In this document: piece by piece, positions 1-5,326 of the stretch
How positions within the stretch are numbered: the stretch's first letter is position 1
How the letters are laid out: every line of letters starts with the position of its first letter
Assembly (NCBI GenBank): GCA_050954865.1
Contig: JBPBQN010000121.1
Coordinates: forward strand, 1 to 6,868
Origin: Mucilaginibacter_A sp050954865
GTDB taxonomy: Bacteria; Bacteroidota; Bacteroidia; Sphingobacteriales; Sphingobacteriaceae
Direction of reading: 5' to 3'
DNA: 6,868 nt
The notes under the pieces: model-generated
The model's database searches: none
What the model was told of the DNA's origin: nothing
The model's input: the letters and a program-made list of their open reading frames with translations, nothing else
Position numbers and translations under genes: made by a program

Positions 1-932
1 CAGCGGTTGAAGTTGCCTTAAAAATGTGTATGCAGTTTTGGAGCAACCAAAACAAACCGCGCACCAAAGTTTTGGCTTTTCATAATGCTTATCATGGCGA
101 TACTTTTGGCGCGATGGCCGTTAGCGCGCGCAGTGCTTTTACCGCTTCTTTTGATCCGTATTTATTTGAGGTTGAGTTTATTGACTTGCCAAATGCAGAA
201 AATATAGAAGCACTCAAAAGTCAGCTTTCAACCATTAGTCATCAGCTTTCAGCATTTATCTTTGAACCTTTGGTGCAAGGTTCGGCTGGCATGTTGATGT
301 ATGAAGCCAGATATTTGGATGAACTAATGGCGCATTGTCGCCAAGAGGGAATTTTGCTAATTGCAGATGAAGTAATGACTGGTTTTGGTCGCACCGGAAA
401 GTATTTTGCCTGCGATCATTTATTACAAAAACCTGATTTAATGTGTTTCAGCAAAGGCTTAACCGGCGGAACTATGCCGCTTGGAATCACCACGTGCACG
501 AATCAAATTTTTGAGGCTTTCCTGTCAGAAGATAGAACCAAAACGCTTTTCCATGGACATTCTTTTACAGCAAATCCGGTGGCTTGTTCGGCGGCGCTGT
601 CCAGTTTAGAGCTTTTTCTTCAACCTGAAACGATGGAAAATATTGACCGGATTTGCCATCGACACCAAATTTTTGCCGATAAAAACAGCATTCATCCAAA
701 GCTAAAATCCGTCCGACAAACCGGAACCATTTTAGCCATGGAATGGAATGTGGAAACCGGAACATCATATTTCAGCAATCTGCGTGACCAGCTTTATCAG
801 TTTTTTCTCGCTAAAAACATCATTTTAAGGCCGTTAGGCAACATTATTTATTTTTTAACACCTTATTGCATCACCGATGCGCAGTTAGATCAATTGTATG
901 CTGCGGTGGAAGATGCACTCGAAACTTTTTAA
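1..932 (+). CDS. bioA: Adenosylmethionine-8-amino-7-oxononanoate aminotransferase (DAPA aminotransferase), 5'-truncated
   Basis: PLP-dependent class III aminotransferase that converts 7-keto-8-aminopelargonic acid (KAPA) to 7,8-diaminopelargonic acid (DAPA) in cytosolic biotin synthesis, normally with S-adenosylmethionine as amino donor. The reading frame is open from base 3 (AVEVALKMCMQFW, matching the family's VAVEVAMKMALQYW), so the ATG at 24 is internal and the true start lies off the left edge. About 309 residues are visible; E. coli BioA has about 429. Visible motifs in order are YHGDTFGAMAVS, EPLVQGSAGM, the cofactor-Asp segment IADEVMTGFGRTGK, SKGLTGGTMPLG with the Schiff-base Lys encoded at 453-455, and FHGHSFTANPVACSAA; the C-terminal LRPLGNIIYFLTPY matches the substrate-site end of BioA. 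Alignment is from memory. Bases 220-255 carry a repeat-like segment (see findings). A diiron-protein gene starts 3 bases after the stop, implying one operon. Confidence 0.96.
   Translation, partial: AVEVALKMCMQFWSNQNKPRTKVLAFHNAYHGDTFGAMAVSARSAFTASFDPYLFEVEFIDLPNAENIEALKSQLSTISHQLSAFIFEPLVQGSAGMLMYEARYLDELMAHCRQEGILLIADEVMTGFGRTGKYFACDHLLQKPDLMCFSKGLTGGTMPLGITTCTNQIFEAFLSEDRTKTLFHGHSFTANPVACSAALSSLELFLQPETMENIDRICHRHQIFADKNSIHPKLKSVRQTGTILAMEWNVETGTSYFSNLRDQLYQFFLAKNIILRPLGNIIYFLTPYCITDAQLDQLYAAVEDALETF
220..255 (+). repeat. Repeat-like segment inside bioA (TCAGCTTTCA words)
   Basis: TCAGCTTTCA occurs at 221-230 and TCAGCTTTCAGCAT at 242-255, 21 bases apart. The encoded peptide is SQLSTISHQLSAF. 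It matches in sequence style the QLSAIS-type repeat at the bioF 3' end on the opposite strand. Confidence 0.6.
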
Positions 933-935
933 TTT

Positions 936-1556
936 ATGGATACCAACGCACTATTTTCGGCCATTGTTGCACAACCGCAACTGCATGCCAAATGGCTCAA
1001 TACGTTGTCATTGATGGAGAACACCGGCGCACGCAAAATTTCGGCCAGTGAAGATACCGAAACGGTAACGTACATCATTTTAAAACATGCTGCGGAAGAA
1101 CACCGCCACGCTTTCTACCTCAAAAAACAGCTGGAAAAGCTGGGAGAAAACTTGTGTCCGACTTACTCCACCCAATATTTATTAGCTCCGCGCCACAGCC
1201 GGTTTTATTTAAATAGTTTGGATGTCGAAGTTTGCCGTTATCTAAAAACAGAATTGGGTTTGAGCGGAAAAGAACTCCGTTTTGCGGCTTATCTGCTGGT
1301 AACTTATGCGATTGAGGTTCGGGCGGATGAATTGTATCCGGTTTATCAGGAAGCTTTAACGGAAGCGGAAAGCAAAGTCAACGTCAAATCCATCATTTTG
1401 GAGGAAGAAGGCCATTTGGAGGAAATGCTCAATCAGTTACAGCATTTTTCGCCGGATTGGGAAAAACATGCGGCAAAAGCAGTATCGATTGAAGCGGAAT
1501 TGTATGCCAATTGGTTGCAAGGTTTGGAAAAGGAAATTGCTGTTGTAGCTAGTTAG
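936..1556 (+). CDS. Ferritin-like diiron-carboxylate protein of unknown function, coupled to bioA
   Basis: I do not recognise a named family. The 206-residue protein is predicted all-helical, soluble and without signal peptide. It shows a full ferritin-like diiron ligand set: a first-helix Glu (E28 in LMENTGARKI), ExxH in helix 2 (E55, H58 in AAEEHRHAF), a third-helix Glu (E127 in YAIEVRADELYP) and ExxH in helix 4 (E157, H160 in LEEEGHLEEM). Such a set binds two irons and usually activates O2, as in rubrerythrin, MiaE-type hydroxylases or oxidative C-C cleaving enzymes of the CADD/UndA kind. The ATG follows the bioA stop after 3 bases with no Shine-Dalgarno sequence, so translation is probably coupled to bioA. 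The placement suggests a biotin-related oxidation, or else a stress or iron role; both are inference. MiaE is an alternative, but its characteristic sequence is not evident. Confidence 0.85.
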   Translation: MDTNALFSAIVAQPQLHAKWLNTLSLMENTGARKISASEDTETVTYIILKHAAEEHRHAFYLKKQLEKLGENLCPTYSTQYLLAPRHSRFYLNSLDVEVCRYLKTELGLSGKELRFAAYLLVTYAIEVRADELYPVYQEALTEAESKVNVKSIILEEEGHLEEMLNQLQHFSPDWEKHAAKAVSIEAELYANWLQGLEKEIAVVAS

Positions 1557-1564
1557 TTTGGTTT

Positions 1565-1599
1565 TGTCATCCCAACCGAAGGGAGAGATCCTAATCGAA
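1565..1599 (+). repeat. REP-like unit 1 (+ orientation)
   Basis: Starts TGTCATCCCAACCGAAGGG and ends ATCCTAATCGAA. By hand alignment 29 of 35 bases match the reverse complement of the unit at 1876-1911, so the two are an inverted pair enclosing the other units. Confidence 0.7.
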
Positions 1600-1623
1600 T
1601 AAAACAAGATTTATCTATCGCTT

Positions 1624-1656
1624 TGAATAAGATTTCTTTTTTCATTCGAAATGACA
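1624..1656 (-). repeat. REP-like unit 2 (- orientation)
   Basis: Reads AAGATTTCTTTTTTCATTCG then AAATGACA on the + strand. It resembles the complement of unit 1 and forms a local inverted pair with it. It is more degenerate than units 1 and 5. Confidence 0.55.
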
Positions 1657-1696
1657 GAGTGCTTGTTGGTTTAATTATAATGCTGGATATGCGCCT

Positions 1697-1732
1697 TGTC
1701 ATTCCGAAGATAGGAGATATCCTAATCGGAAT
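1697..1732 (+). repeat. REP-like unit 3 (+ orientation)
   Basis: Begins TTGTCATTCCGAAGATAGGA and ends TATCCTAATCGGAA. It is the same unit as 1565-1599 with a small indel and internal substitutions. Confidence 0.65.
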
Positions 1733-1747
1733 AGCCTGATTTTATGC

Positions 1748-1762
1748 TGATAAAAGAAGCAT
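1748..1762 (+). repeat. TGATAAAAGAAGCAT dispersed repeat, copy 1
   Basis: First of three copies of GATAAAAGAAGCAT in the window (others at 1857-1870 and 5350-5363). It directly repeats the second copy at a distance of 108 bases. Confidence 0.7.
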
Positions 1763-1807
1763 CTTTTGATCAAGCAAAAGAACGCACAAGAAAAAACAAA
1801 TCAGATC

Positions 1808-1836
1808 AAAATTTTTCTCTTTGATCGAAATAACAA
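1808..1836 (-). repeat. REP-like unit 4 (- orientation, degenerate)
   Basis: Reads TTTTTCTCTTTGATCGAAAT then AACAAA on the + strand. It is recognisable as a diverged copy of the complement unit and lies between the two GATAAAAGAAGCAT repeats. Confidence 0.45.
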
Positions 1837-1849
1837 AGTGAAACTGATA

Positions 1850-1871
1850 TTATACTGATAAAAGAAGCATG
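1850..1871 (+). repeat. GATAAAAGAAGCAT dispersed repeat, copy 2
   Basis: This 22-base stretch matches 5343-5364 at 21 of 22 positions, the only difference being T1856 versus C5349. The two lie about 3.5 kb apart in unrelated intergenic regions, so the similarity reflects a dispersed repeat and not a local duplication. Confidence 0.7.
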
Positions 1872-1875
1872 GCTG

Positions 1876-1911
1876 TTTCGATTAAGATTTCTCACTTCGG
1901 TCGGAATGGCA
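1876..1911 (-). repeat. REP-like unit 5 (- orientation)
   Basis: Reads TTTCGATTAAGATTTCTCAC then TTCGGTCGGAATGGCA on the + strand. It is the complement of unit 1 (29 of 35) and ends 7 bases before the bioD stop codon, so it probably lies in the bioD mRNA 3' end. Confidence 0.7.
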
Positions 1912-1918
1912 AATCAAC

Positions 1919-2494
1919 CTAACTTTCCATCCAATCCAAATACTCGTAACGCAATTCCGGATGCTGTTTTTTGATCAAACTTTCTGAGTATGCTTCTTTT
2001 ATCCCATTAAAAACAACGCGATTAATAGGTAAATTCCGACTTTTCAAAACCTCGATTGAAAGCAGCGTATGGTTGATGCTGCCCAGATAATGCATTACTA
2101 CCAGAACCACTTCTGCCTGTAATTGCTTAATTAAATCCATCATCAAAAATTCATCATTCAGCGGAACCATCAAGCCGCCTGCGCCTTCTATAATTAATTG
2201 ATTTTGAGTTTTTGGGAGCACAAAATGCTGAAGATCAATTACTAAACCATCCAGTTCAGCAGATTTATGCGGCGAAAATGGTTGCGTTAAACGATAGGTT
2301 TCCAGGTGGAAAACAGATTTTGCATTCTTAACCAAACTTCTCACTTTCATCGTATCGCTTGCTTCCAAATCGCCGGATTGAACCGGTTTCCAGTAATCGG
2401 CCTGCAAGCTTTCTACCAAATGCGCCGAAACATGGGTTTTGCCAACGCCTGTTCCGATTCCGGTTACAAAAAGTGGTTTTGGTTGATGGTTCAT
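1919..2494 (-). CDS. bioD: ATP-dependent dethiobiotin synthetase
   Basis: Closes the ureido ring of dethiobiotin from DAPA, CO2 and ATP, the penultimate step of biotin synthesis, in the cytosol. The 191-residue protein shows the P-loop G-I-G-T-G-V-G-K-T (residues 12-20), the substrate segment YWKPVQSG (35-41), PFSPHKSAE (72-80), the EGAGG loop (103-107) and LGSINHTLLS (137-146). The start is the ATG at 2494, giving MNHQPKPLFVTG; the frame stays open upstream to a TTG at 2548, but that extra segment is repeat-derived and overlaps bioF, so I reject it. The gene follows the bioF stop by 10 bases and is co-transcribed with it. It is shorter than E. coli BioD (about 225 residues), mainly at the C-terminus, which I believe is common in Bacteroidota. 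It ends in TAG beside a repeat array. Confidence 0.95.
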   Translation of the reverse strand: MNHQPKPLFVTGIGTGVGKTHVSAHLVESLQADYWKPVQSGDLEASDTMKVRSLVKNAKSVFHLETYRLTQPFSPHKSAELDGLVIDLQHFVLPKTQNQLIIEGAGGLMVPLNDEFLMMDLIKQLQAEVVLVVMHYLGSINHTLLSIEVLKSRNLPINRVVFNGIKEAYSESLIKKQHPELRYEYLDWMES

Positions 2495-2504
2495 AAATGA
2501 TGGT

Positions 2505-2546
2505 TTAAGGTTCGTGGCTGATTGCCGAAAGCTGATTGCTGATAGC
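2505..2546 (-). repeat. Short tandem repeat (ATCAGC/AATCAGC type) at the bioF 3' end
   Basis: On the - strand this reads GCTATCAGCAATCAGC, TTTCGGCAATCAGCCACGAA and then the bioF stop region. The word (A)ATCAGC occurs three times within about 30 bases. The repeat encodes the bioF C-terminal tail and its sequence resembles bases 220-255 of bioA. Confidence 0.65.
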
Positions 2547-3647
2547 AAAACCTAATTGTATAATTTCTGCTTCTGAATTGTAGGAATGAATGCAAATACG
2601 CAACCTTTCCATTCCGACGGGTACTGTCGGACTTAAAATGGCACGGATATCAAAACCGTTATTTTGAAGATAAGCAGCCAGTTTTTTCGCATTTGCATTT
2701 CCCGAAATCAGTATAGATTGAATTGCACTGTTACTTGGAAGCAGTCGGATTGCATACTGTTTTTGCAGCTCTTTTTTAAATAATTGGATTAATTGATGTA
2801 ATTGCTTTTGTGCCGAATCAGAACTTCCTAATAATTGATAAGCCATTTTTGTAGTTACCAACTGGTGGAAACTTGGTGCCGTTGTATAAATAAAAGACCG
2901 TGCAAAATTGATGAGGTAATTACGCAGATTTTCACTTCCCAAAACAATTGCACCGTGCGATCCTAAAGCTTTGCCGAAAGTAACCGTTCGGGCAAAATCC
3001 TGATCCTGCAAATTTAAGTTTTGTACCAAACCGCTGCCAAAAATGCCAGTTGCGTGCGCTTCGTCCACAATTAAATTAGCGTTGTGTTTTTGTGTGAGCC
3101 AAATAATTTCCCGCAATGGTGCTTCATCACCATCCATTGAATACACACTTTCTACAGCTACGTAACAAATTCCTTTAGCATTTTTCAGTTTCTTTTCTAA
3201 ATCATCTAAATCATTGTGTTTGAAACTGAAACGATTGGCCAAACTCAATCTTGCACCATCAATAATGCAGGCGTGAATCAATTCATCCGTAATAATCGTA
3301 TCGCCACGTTGCGGAAGTGAAGCGAATAAACCCAAATTGGCATCATAACCAGAATTGAAAATTAAACCTGCTTCTGCCTGATGGAATCGAGCAATTTGTT
3401 GTTCTAAATCTTCTGTGAAAGCAGTATTGCCGGAAAGCAATCTTGATCCGCCGGAACCGTTTAAATATCCAGGATATTTGCTGATTTCTGCTTCAACCAA
3501 AGCTTTTAATTGTTCAGATCGTGCAAAACCCAAATAATCATTCGAACAAAAATCAATTAAAACAGATGCTGTTTTTAGCACCCTAAAATTGTCGTCCAGT
3601 TTACGCTGTTCTAATTTTTGCCGAATAAAATTTTCCGCTTCGTTCAA
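2505..3647 (-). CDS. bioF: 8-amino-7-oxononanoate synthase (KAPA synthase)
   Basis: PLP-dependent alpha-oxoamine synthase that condenses a pimeloyl thioester with L-alanine to give KAPA, the first ring-assembly step of biotin. The 380-residue protein has the family marks: FCSNDYLGFA (33-42), YLNGSGGSRLLSGN (61-74), VDEAHATGIFG (194-204, cofactor Asp195 and His198), TFGKALGSHGA (223-233, Schiff-base Lys226) and FIYTTAPS (252-259). A CoA ligase-related 2-amino-3-ketobutyrate lyase (Kbl) is less likely because bioD follows at once. No ATG fits: the start is a TTG at 3647 giving LNEAENFIRQKLEQRK, and the in-frame TGA lies upstream in the hairpin at 3674-3698. The last dozen residues, ISNQLSAISHEP, come from a short tandem repeat and look like a late extension of the C-terminus. 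Confidence 0.95.
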   Translation of the reverse strand: MNEAENFIRQKLEQRKLDDNFRVLKTASVLIDFCSNDYLGFARSEQLKALVEAEISKYPGYLNGSGGSRLLSGNTAFTEDLEQQIARFHQAEAGLIFNSGYDANLGLFASLPQRGDTIITDELIHACIIDGARLSLANRFSFKHNDLDDLEKKLKNAKGICYVAVESVYSMDGDEAPLREIIWLTQKHNANLIVDEAHATGIFGSGLVQNLNLQDQDFARTVTFGKALGSHGAIVLGSENLRNYLINFARSFIYTTAPSFHQLVTTKMAYQLLGSSDSAQKQLHQLIQLFKKELQKQYAIRLLPSNSAIQSILISGNANAKKLAAYLQNNGFDIRAILSPTVPVGMERLRICIHSYNSEAEIIQLGFAISNQLSAISHEP

Positions 3648-3673
3648 TTTAAAATAAATTTCTGCTAAAATAA

Positions 3674-3698
3674 GAAAAGCGGCTCAGGGCCGCTTTTC
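3674..3698 (-). terminator. Rho-independent terminator after the LTxxQ gene, just ahead of bioF
   Basis: GAAAAGCGGC (3674-3683) pairs perfectly with GCCGCTTTTC (3689-3698) around a 5-base loop. On the - strand it is followed by TTATTTTA. It ends transcription of the small secreted-protein gene (stop at 3717-3719). Only 26 bases separate it from the bioF TTG, so it also lies in the bioF upstream region. Confidence 0.8.
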
Positions 3699-3716
3699 AA
3701 AAATCAAAAGATAAAA

Positions 3717-4082
3717 TTATTTCTGGGGAGCACCTCCGCCTTGTGCACGTCTTGCCTGCATATCAGCTTGCATTTTATCGTAAGCCGTAACTTGCTCAGG
3801 CGTTAAGATAGCTTTGATTTTTGGTGTCATCATCTGTCTAACAGACATCATACCGCTGCGCATTGCATCACGATCTCCGTTTGATGCAGTTCTGATGCTA
3901 TCCATTTTGGTGCTTTGCATCTGCATAATAGCCGTAATTTTTGATGTTTGATCATCAGATAATTTCAATTGCGTTTGCAACCCTTTTGCTTGTTCTTCCG
4001 GAGTTCTGCGTTGGCCGCCTTGTGCTTTACTTAACGAAGTTATGCCTGCTACAAAGCACATCATTAAAATTAATTTTTTCAT
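3717..4082 (-). CDS. Small secreted LTxxQ/Spy-like protein
   Basis: The 121-residue precursor begins with a clear Sec signal peptide (MKKLILMMCFVAGITSLSKA, probable cleavage after SKA at 20/21). The mature part is helical and rich in Gln, Met and Arg, with two LTxxQ-like motifs, LSDDQ (41-45) and LTPEQ (93-97), as in the Spy/CpxP superfamily of periplasmic chaperones and stress sensors. The Met-rich middle (KMDSIRT..., MRSGMMSVRQMMT) and the Gly/Gln-rich C-terminus (AQGGGAPQK) are low-complexity. Similar short proteins are common in Bacteroidota and most lack a tested function. Its own promoter lies upstream (4107-4137) and a terminator follows at 3674-3698, so it is likely monocistronic. Location in the periplasm and envelope-stress role are inference. 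Confidence 0.8.
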   Translation of the reverse strand: MKKLILMMCFVAGITSLSKAQGGQRRTPEEQAKGLQTQLKLSDDQTSKITAIMQMQSTKMDSIRTASNGDRDAMRSGMMSVRQMMTPKIKAILTPEQVTAYDKMQADMQARRAQGGGAPQK

Positions 4083-4106
4083 GTTTTTCAGTTTTAGTTT
4101 CTTGGA

Positions 4107-4137
4107 TAAAGATAATATCCTGCGGTTTAACTCAAAA
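4107..4137 (-). promoter_or_regulatory. Bacteroidota-type promoter for the LTxxQ gene
   Basis: On the - strand a TTTTG (4137-4133) is followed after 18 bases by TATCTTTA (4114-4107), a good match to the TTTG and TAnnTTTG elements of the Bacteroidota housekeeping sigma factor. It lies 25 to 55 bases ahead of the ATG. The match is by eye. Confidence 0.45.
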
Positions 4138-4145
4138 CATGTAAC

Positions 4146-4922
4146 TTAATTGTTGCTCTGCTGCAATTTGGCAATGGATTTTTGCATCTGCGTCATCATC
4201 GAAGTTAGACTTTCCATTGTTGGATCTGGAGCCGGTTCCGGAAAGTGCATCGAAATATAAGCTTTGGATTTCCAAACTTCCAGAATATCTTCCGGACTGA
4301 TTTCGTAAGGTTCGTAAACCGGATTATCCGAAACCAGCTTTAGCTTTTTATTAGTTTTAAACTTGTTTCCGATACGTTTATAAACCACGCCATCATCTTT
4401 ACTGATTACTACATAAGTTTCCCCGGATTTAATTTCCGACCAGTTTTCCAAGTATTCTGCAACGATAATCGAACCAGGATAAACCGGCAGCATCGAATCA
4501 CCCGTAATTTCAAAAGCGCGATAAGTTCCCTGTTTCAGCATTGGTAAATGGAACTTAGGCAACTGACTGATAAATTCTGGATCGGCATAACCATTTAGAT
4601 AACCGGCACTGGCTTTCATCGGCACTAATTCTATATTCTGGCGCTCCTGATTATCCACAGAAACGCTCAAAATGCGTACATTATTAGTTTCTGCCTTTGG
4701 TTTCTGCTGATATTTGTCGTTAATATCTTCATTTATAAAATCTCCAATCGGGATTTCAAAGAAATTTGCTATTATATTTAGTAATTCATACTTTGGATCA
4801 GCCCGATCCTCCTCATAAGCACCAACCAGTGATCGCTTTATAAATAGCTGATCTGCAAACTGTTGCTGTGTTAATCCTTTTTTCTTCCGAAGATATTTAA
4901 TGTTTGATGAAATTTTTGACAT
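4146..4922 (-). CDS. XRE-family repressor with LexA-like S24 autoprotease domain
   Basis: DNA-binding regulator of the CI/LexA architecture, 258 residues. An N-terminal helix-turn-helix spans about residues 4-62 (IKYLRKKKGLTQQQFADQL... VGAYEEDRADPK). A linker leads to a S24 peptidase-type domain from about 95 to 225. The self-cleavage bond fits Ala106-Gly107 in KASAGYLNGY; the nucleophile is Ser143 in EITGDSMLP; the general base is Lys182 in DDGVVYKRIG. All are intact, so RecA-stimulated cleavage is plausible. The C-terminus (232-258) is a Pro-rich hinge and a short helix TSMMTQMQKSIAKLQQ. The gene is divergent from a GIY-YIG-like gene, with a shared 65-base operator region. The start ATG at 4922 gives MSKISSNIKYLRKKKG. 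It could be a non-canonical SOS repressor, or a prophage-derived one; no phage genes adjoin it. Confidence 0.92.
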   Translation of the reverse strand: MSKISSNIKYLRKKKGLTQQQFADQLFIKRSLVGAYEEDRADPKYELLNIIANFFEIPIGDFINEDINDKYQQKPKAETNNVRILSVSVDNQERQNIELVPMKASAGYLNGYADPEFISQLPKFHLPMLKQGTYRAFEITGDSMLPVYPGSIIVAEYLENWSEIKSGETYVVISKDDGVVYKRIGNKFKTNKKLKLVSDNPVYEPYEISPEDILEVWKSKAYISMHFPEPAPDPTMESLTSMMTQMQKSIAKLQQSNN

Positions 4923-4926
4923 AAAA

Positions 4927-4957
4927 TTTGGTATTGCTAAATTTATTAGTACCTTAG
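4927..4957 (+). promoter_or_regulatory. Bacteroidota-type promoter for the GIY-YIG-like gene
   Basis: TTTG at 4927-4930, 19 bases, then TACCTTAG at 4950-4957, one mismatch from TAnnTTTG. Transcription would start around 4963-4966, some 20 bases ahead of the ATG. A weaker opposite-strand element, TAAATTTA (4938-4945), could serve the repressor gene. Confidence 0.5.
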
Positions 4958-4978
4958 TGCGAATAAAATTAGTAATAA
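4943..4978. promoter_or_regulatory. Candidate operator: inverted repeat between repressor and GIY-YIG-like gene
   Basis: TTATTAGTA (4943-4951) and TAGTAATAA (4970-4978) are inverted with 8 of 9 matches. The word TTAGT(A/G) recurs at 4946, 4954 and 4969. The site covers the TACCTTAG promoter element, so the divergent S24 repressor could use it to block transcription in both directions. No binding evidence exists in the sequence alone. Confidence 0.4.
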
Positions 4979-4987
4979 AATTGAATT

Positions 4988-5326
4988 ATGCAAAATTTAA
5001 ATGTTCGTACAAAAGTAAAAACAGGAAAAAAAATTATGTATATTATTACTGACCGGAACCGGAACAGTTTGCATGTTGGTATGTGTTCTGATTTGGTTAA
5101 AACGGTGCAGTTTTACCAGCAAATGCCTAACCTGTTTTTCAACAATTCTGATCAGTTAAACCGCTTGATTTATTTTGAAGAATTAAACTCGGAAGATACA
5201 GCTGCAAAGCGCTTTCAAACCGTGAGTTGTTTTACCAGAAGCCAGAAAGAAAATATGATCAGATCGGTAAATCCCGATTGGGTTGATTTAACATTGGGCT
5301 TAACATATGAATTCGCTTTAAACTAA
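4988..5326 (+). CDS. GIY-YIG-fold protein, probably catalytically inactive
   Basis: The 112-residue protein follows the layout of small Bacteroidota GIY-YIG nucleases: strand MYIITDRNRNSLHVG (17-31, matching ILTN...LYVG), SDLVKTVQFYQQ (34-45, matching TSDLVKRIWEHK), IYFEELNSEDTAAKR (61-75, matching VYYE...EEAIARE) and SQKENMIRSVNPDWVDLT (85-102, matching ELI..LNPEWRDL). The usual catalytic Arg is Thr39, the HIS-type position is Tyr43 and the metal-binding Glu is Arg75, so cleavage activity is doubtful. Alignment is from memory. It is divergent from the S24 repressor, with overlapping regulatory DNA. The start is the ATG at 4988; Met17 is an alternative that would leave just the domain. Its last codons form the left arm of a terminator. 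Confidence 0.7.
   Translation: MQNLNVRTKVKTGKKIMYIITDRNRNSLHVGMCSDLVKTVQFYQQMPNLFFNNSDQLNRLIYFEELNSEDTAAKRFQTVSCFTRSQKENMIRSVNPDWVDLTLGLTYEFALN

Larger units (their letters stand above)
1557..1918. repeat. Gene-free convergent intergenic region filled with REP-like inverted repeats
   Basis: This 362-base gap separates the convergent ends of the bioA/diiron operon and bioD, and I see no gene in it. It contains at least five degenerate copies of a ~35-base unit, seen as a TGTCATtCC...ATCcTAATCGAA end in + orientation (starting near 1565 and 1697) or its complement (near 1624-1656, 1808-1836 and 1876-1911). It also holds two direct copies of GATAAAAGAAGCAT 108 bases apart. The outermost units are complementary and could fold as one large hairpin, possibly ending transcription from both sides. 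No transposase or CRISPR architecture is present. Confidence 0.75.

Noticed and set aside
565..768. Antisense open frame in bioA
   Set aside because: It is a short frame opposite conserved bioA coding sequence with no domain.
1557..1918. CRISPR array
   Set aside because: Units are degenerate, of alternating orientation and unequal spacing, with no regular spacers and no cas genes.
2306..2500. Open frame antisense to bioD
   Set aside because: It covers the P-loop region of bioD on the opposite strand and has no independent support.
2495..2548. N-terminal extension of bioD to a TTG at 2548
   Set aside because: It is encoded by the repeat, overlaps bioF, and the conserved BioD N-terminus begins with MNHQPKPLFVTG at 2494.
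4146..4922. Prophage or genomic-island boundary around the S24 repressor
   Set aside because: No integrase, phage structural gene, tRNA or attachment-like repeat is nearby, and neighbouring genes look like ordinary chromosomal genes.
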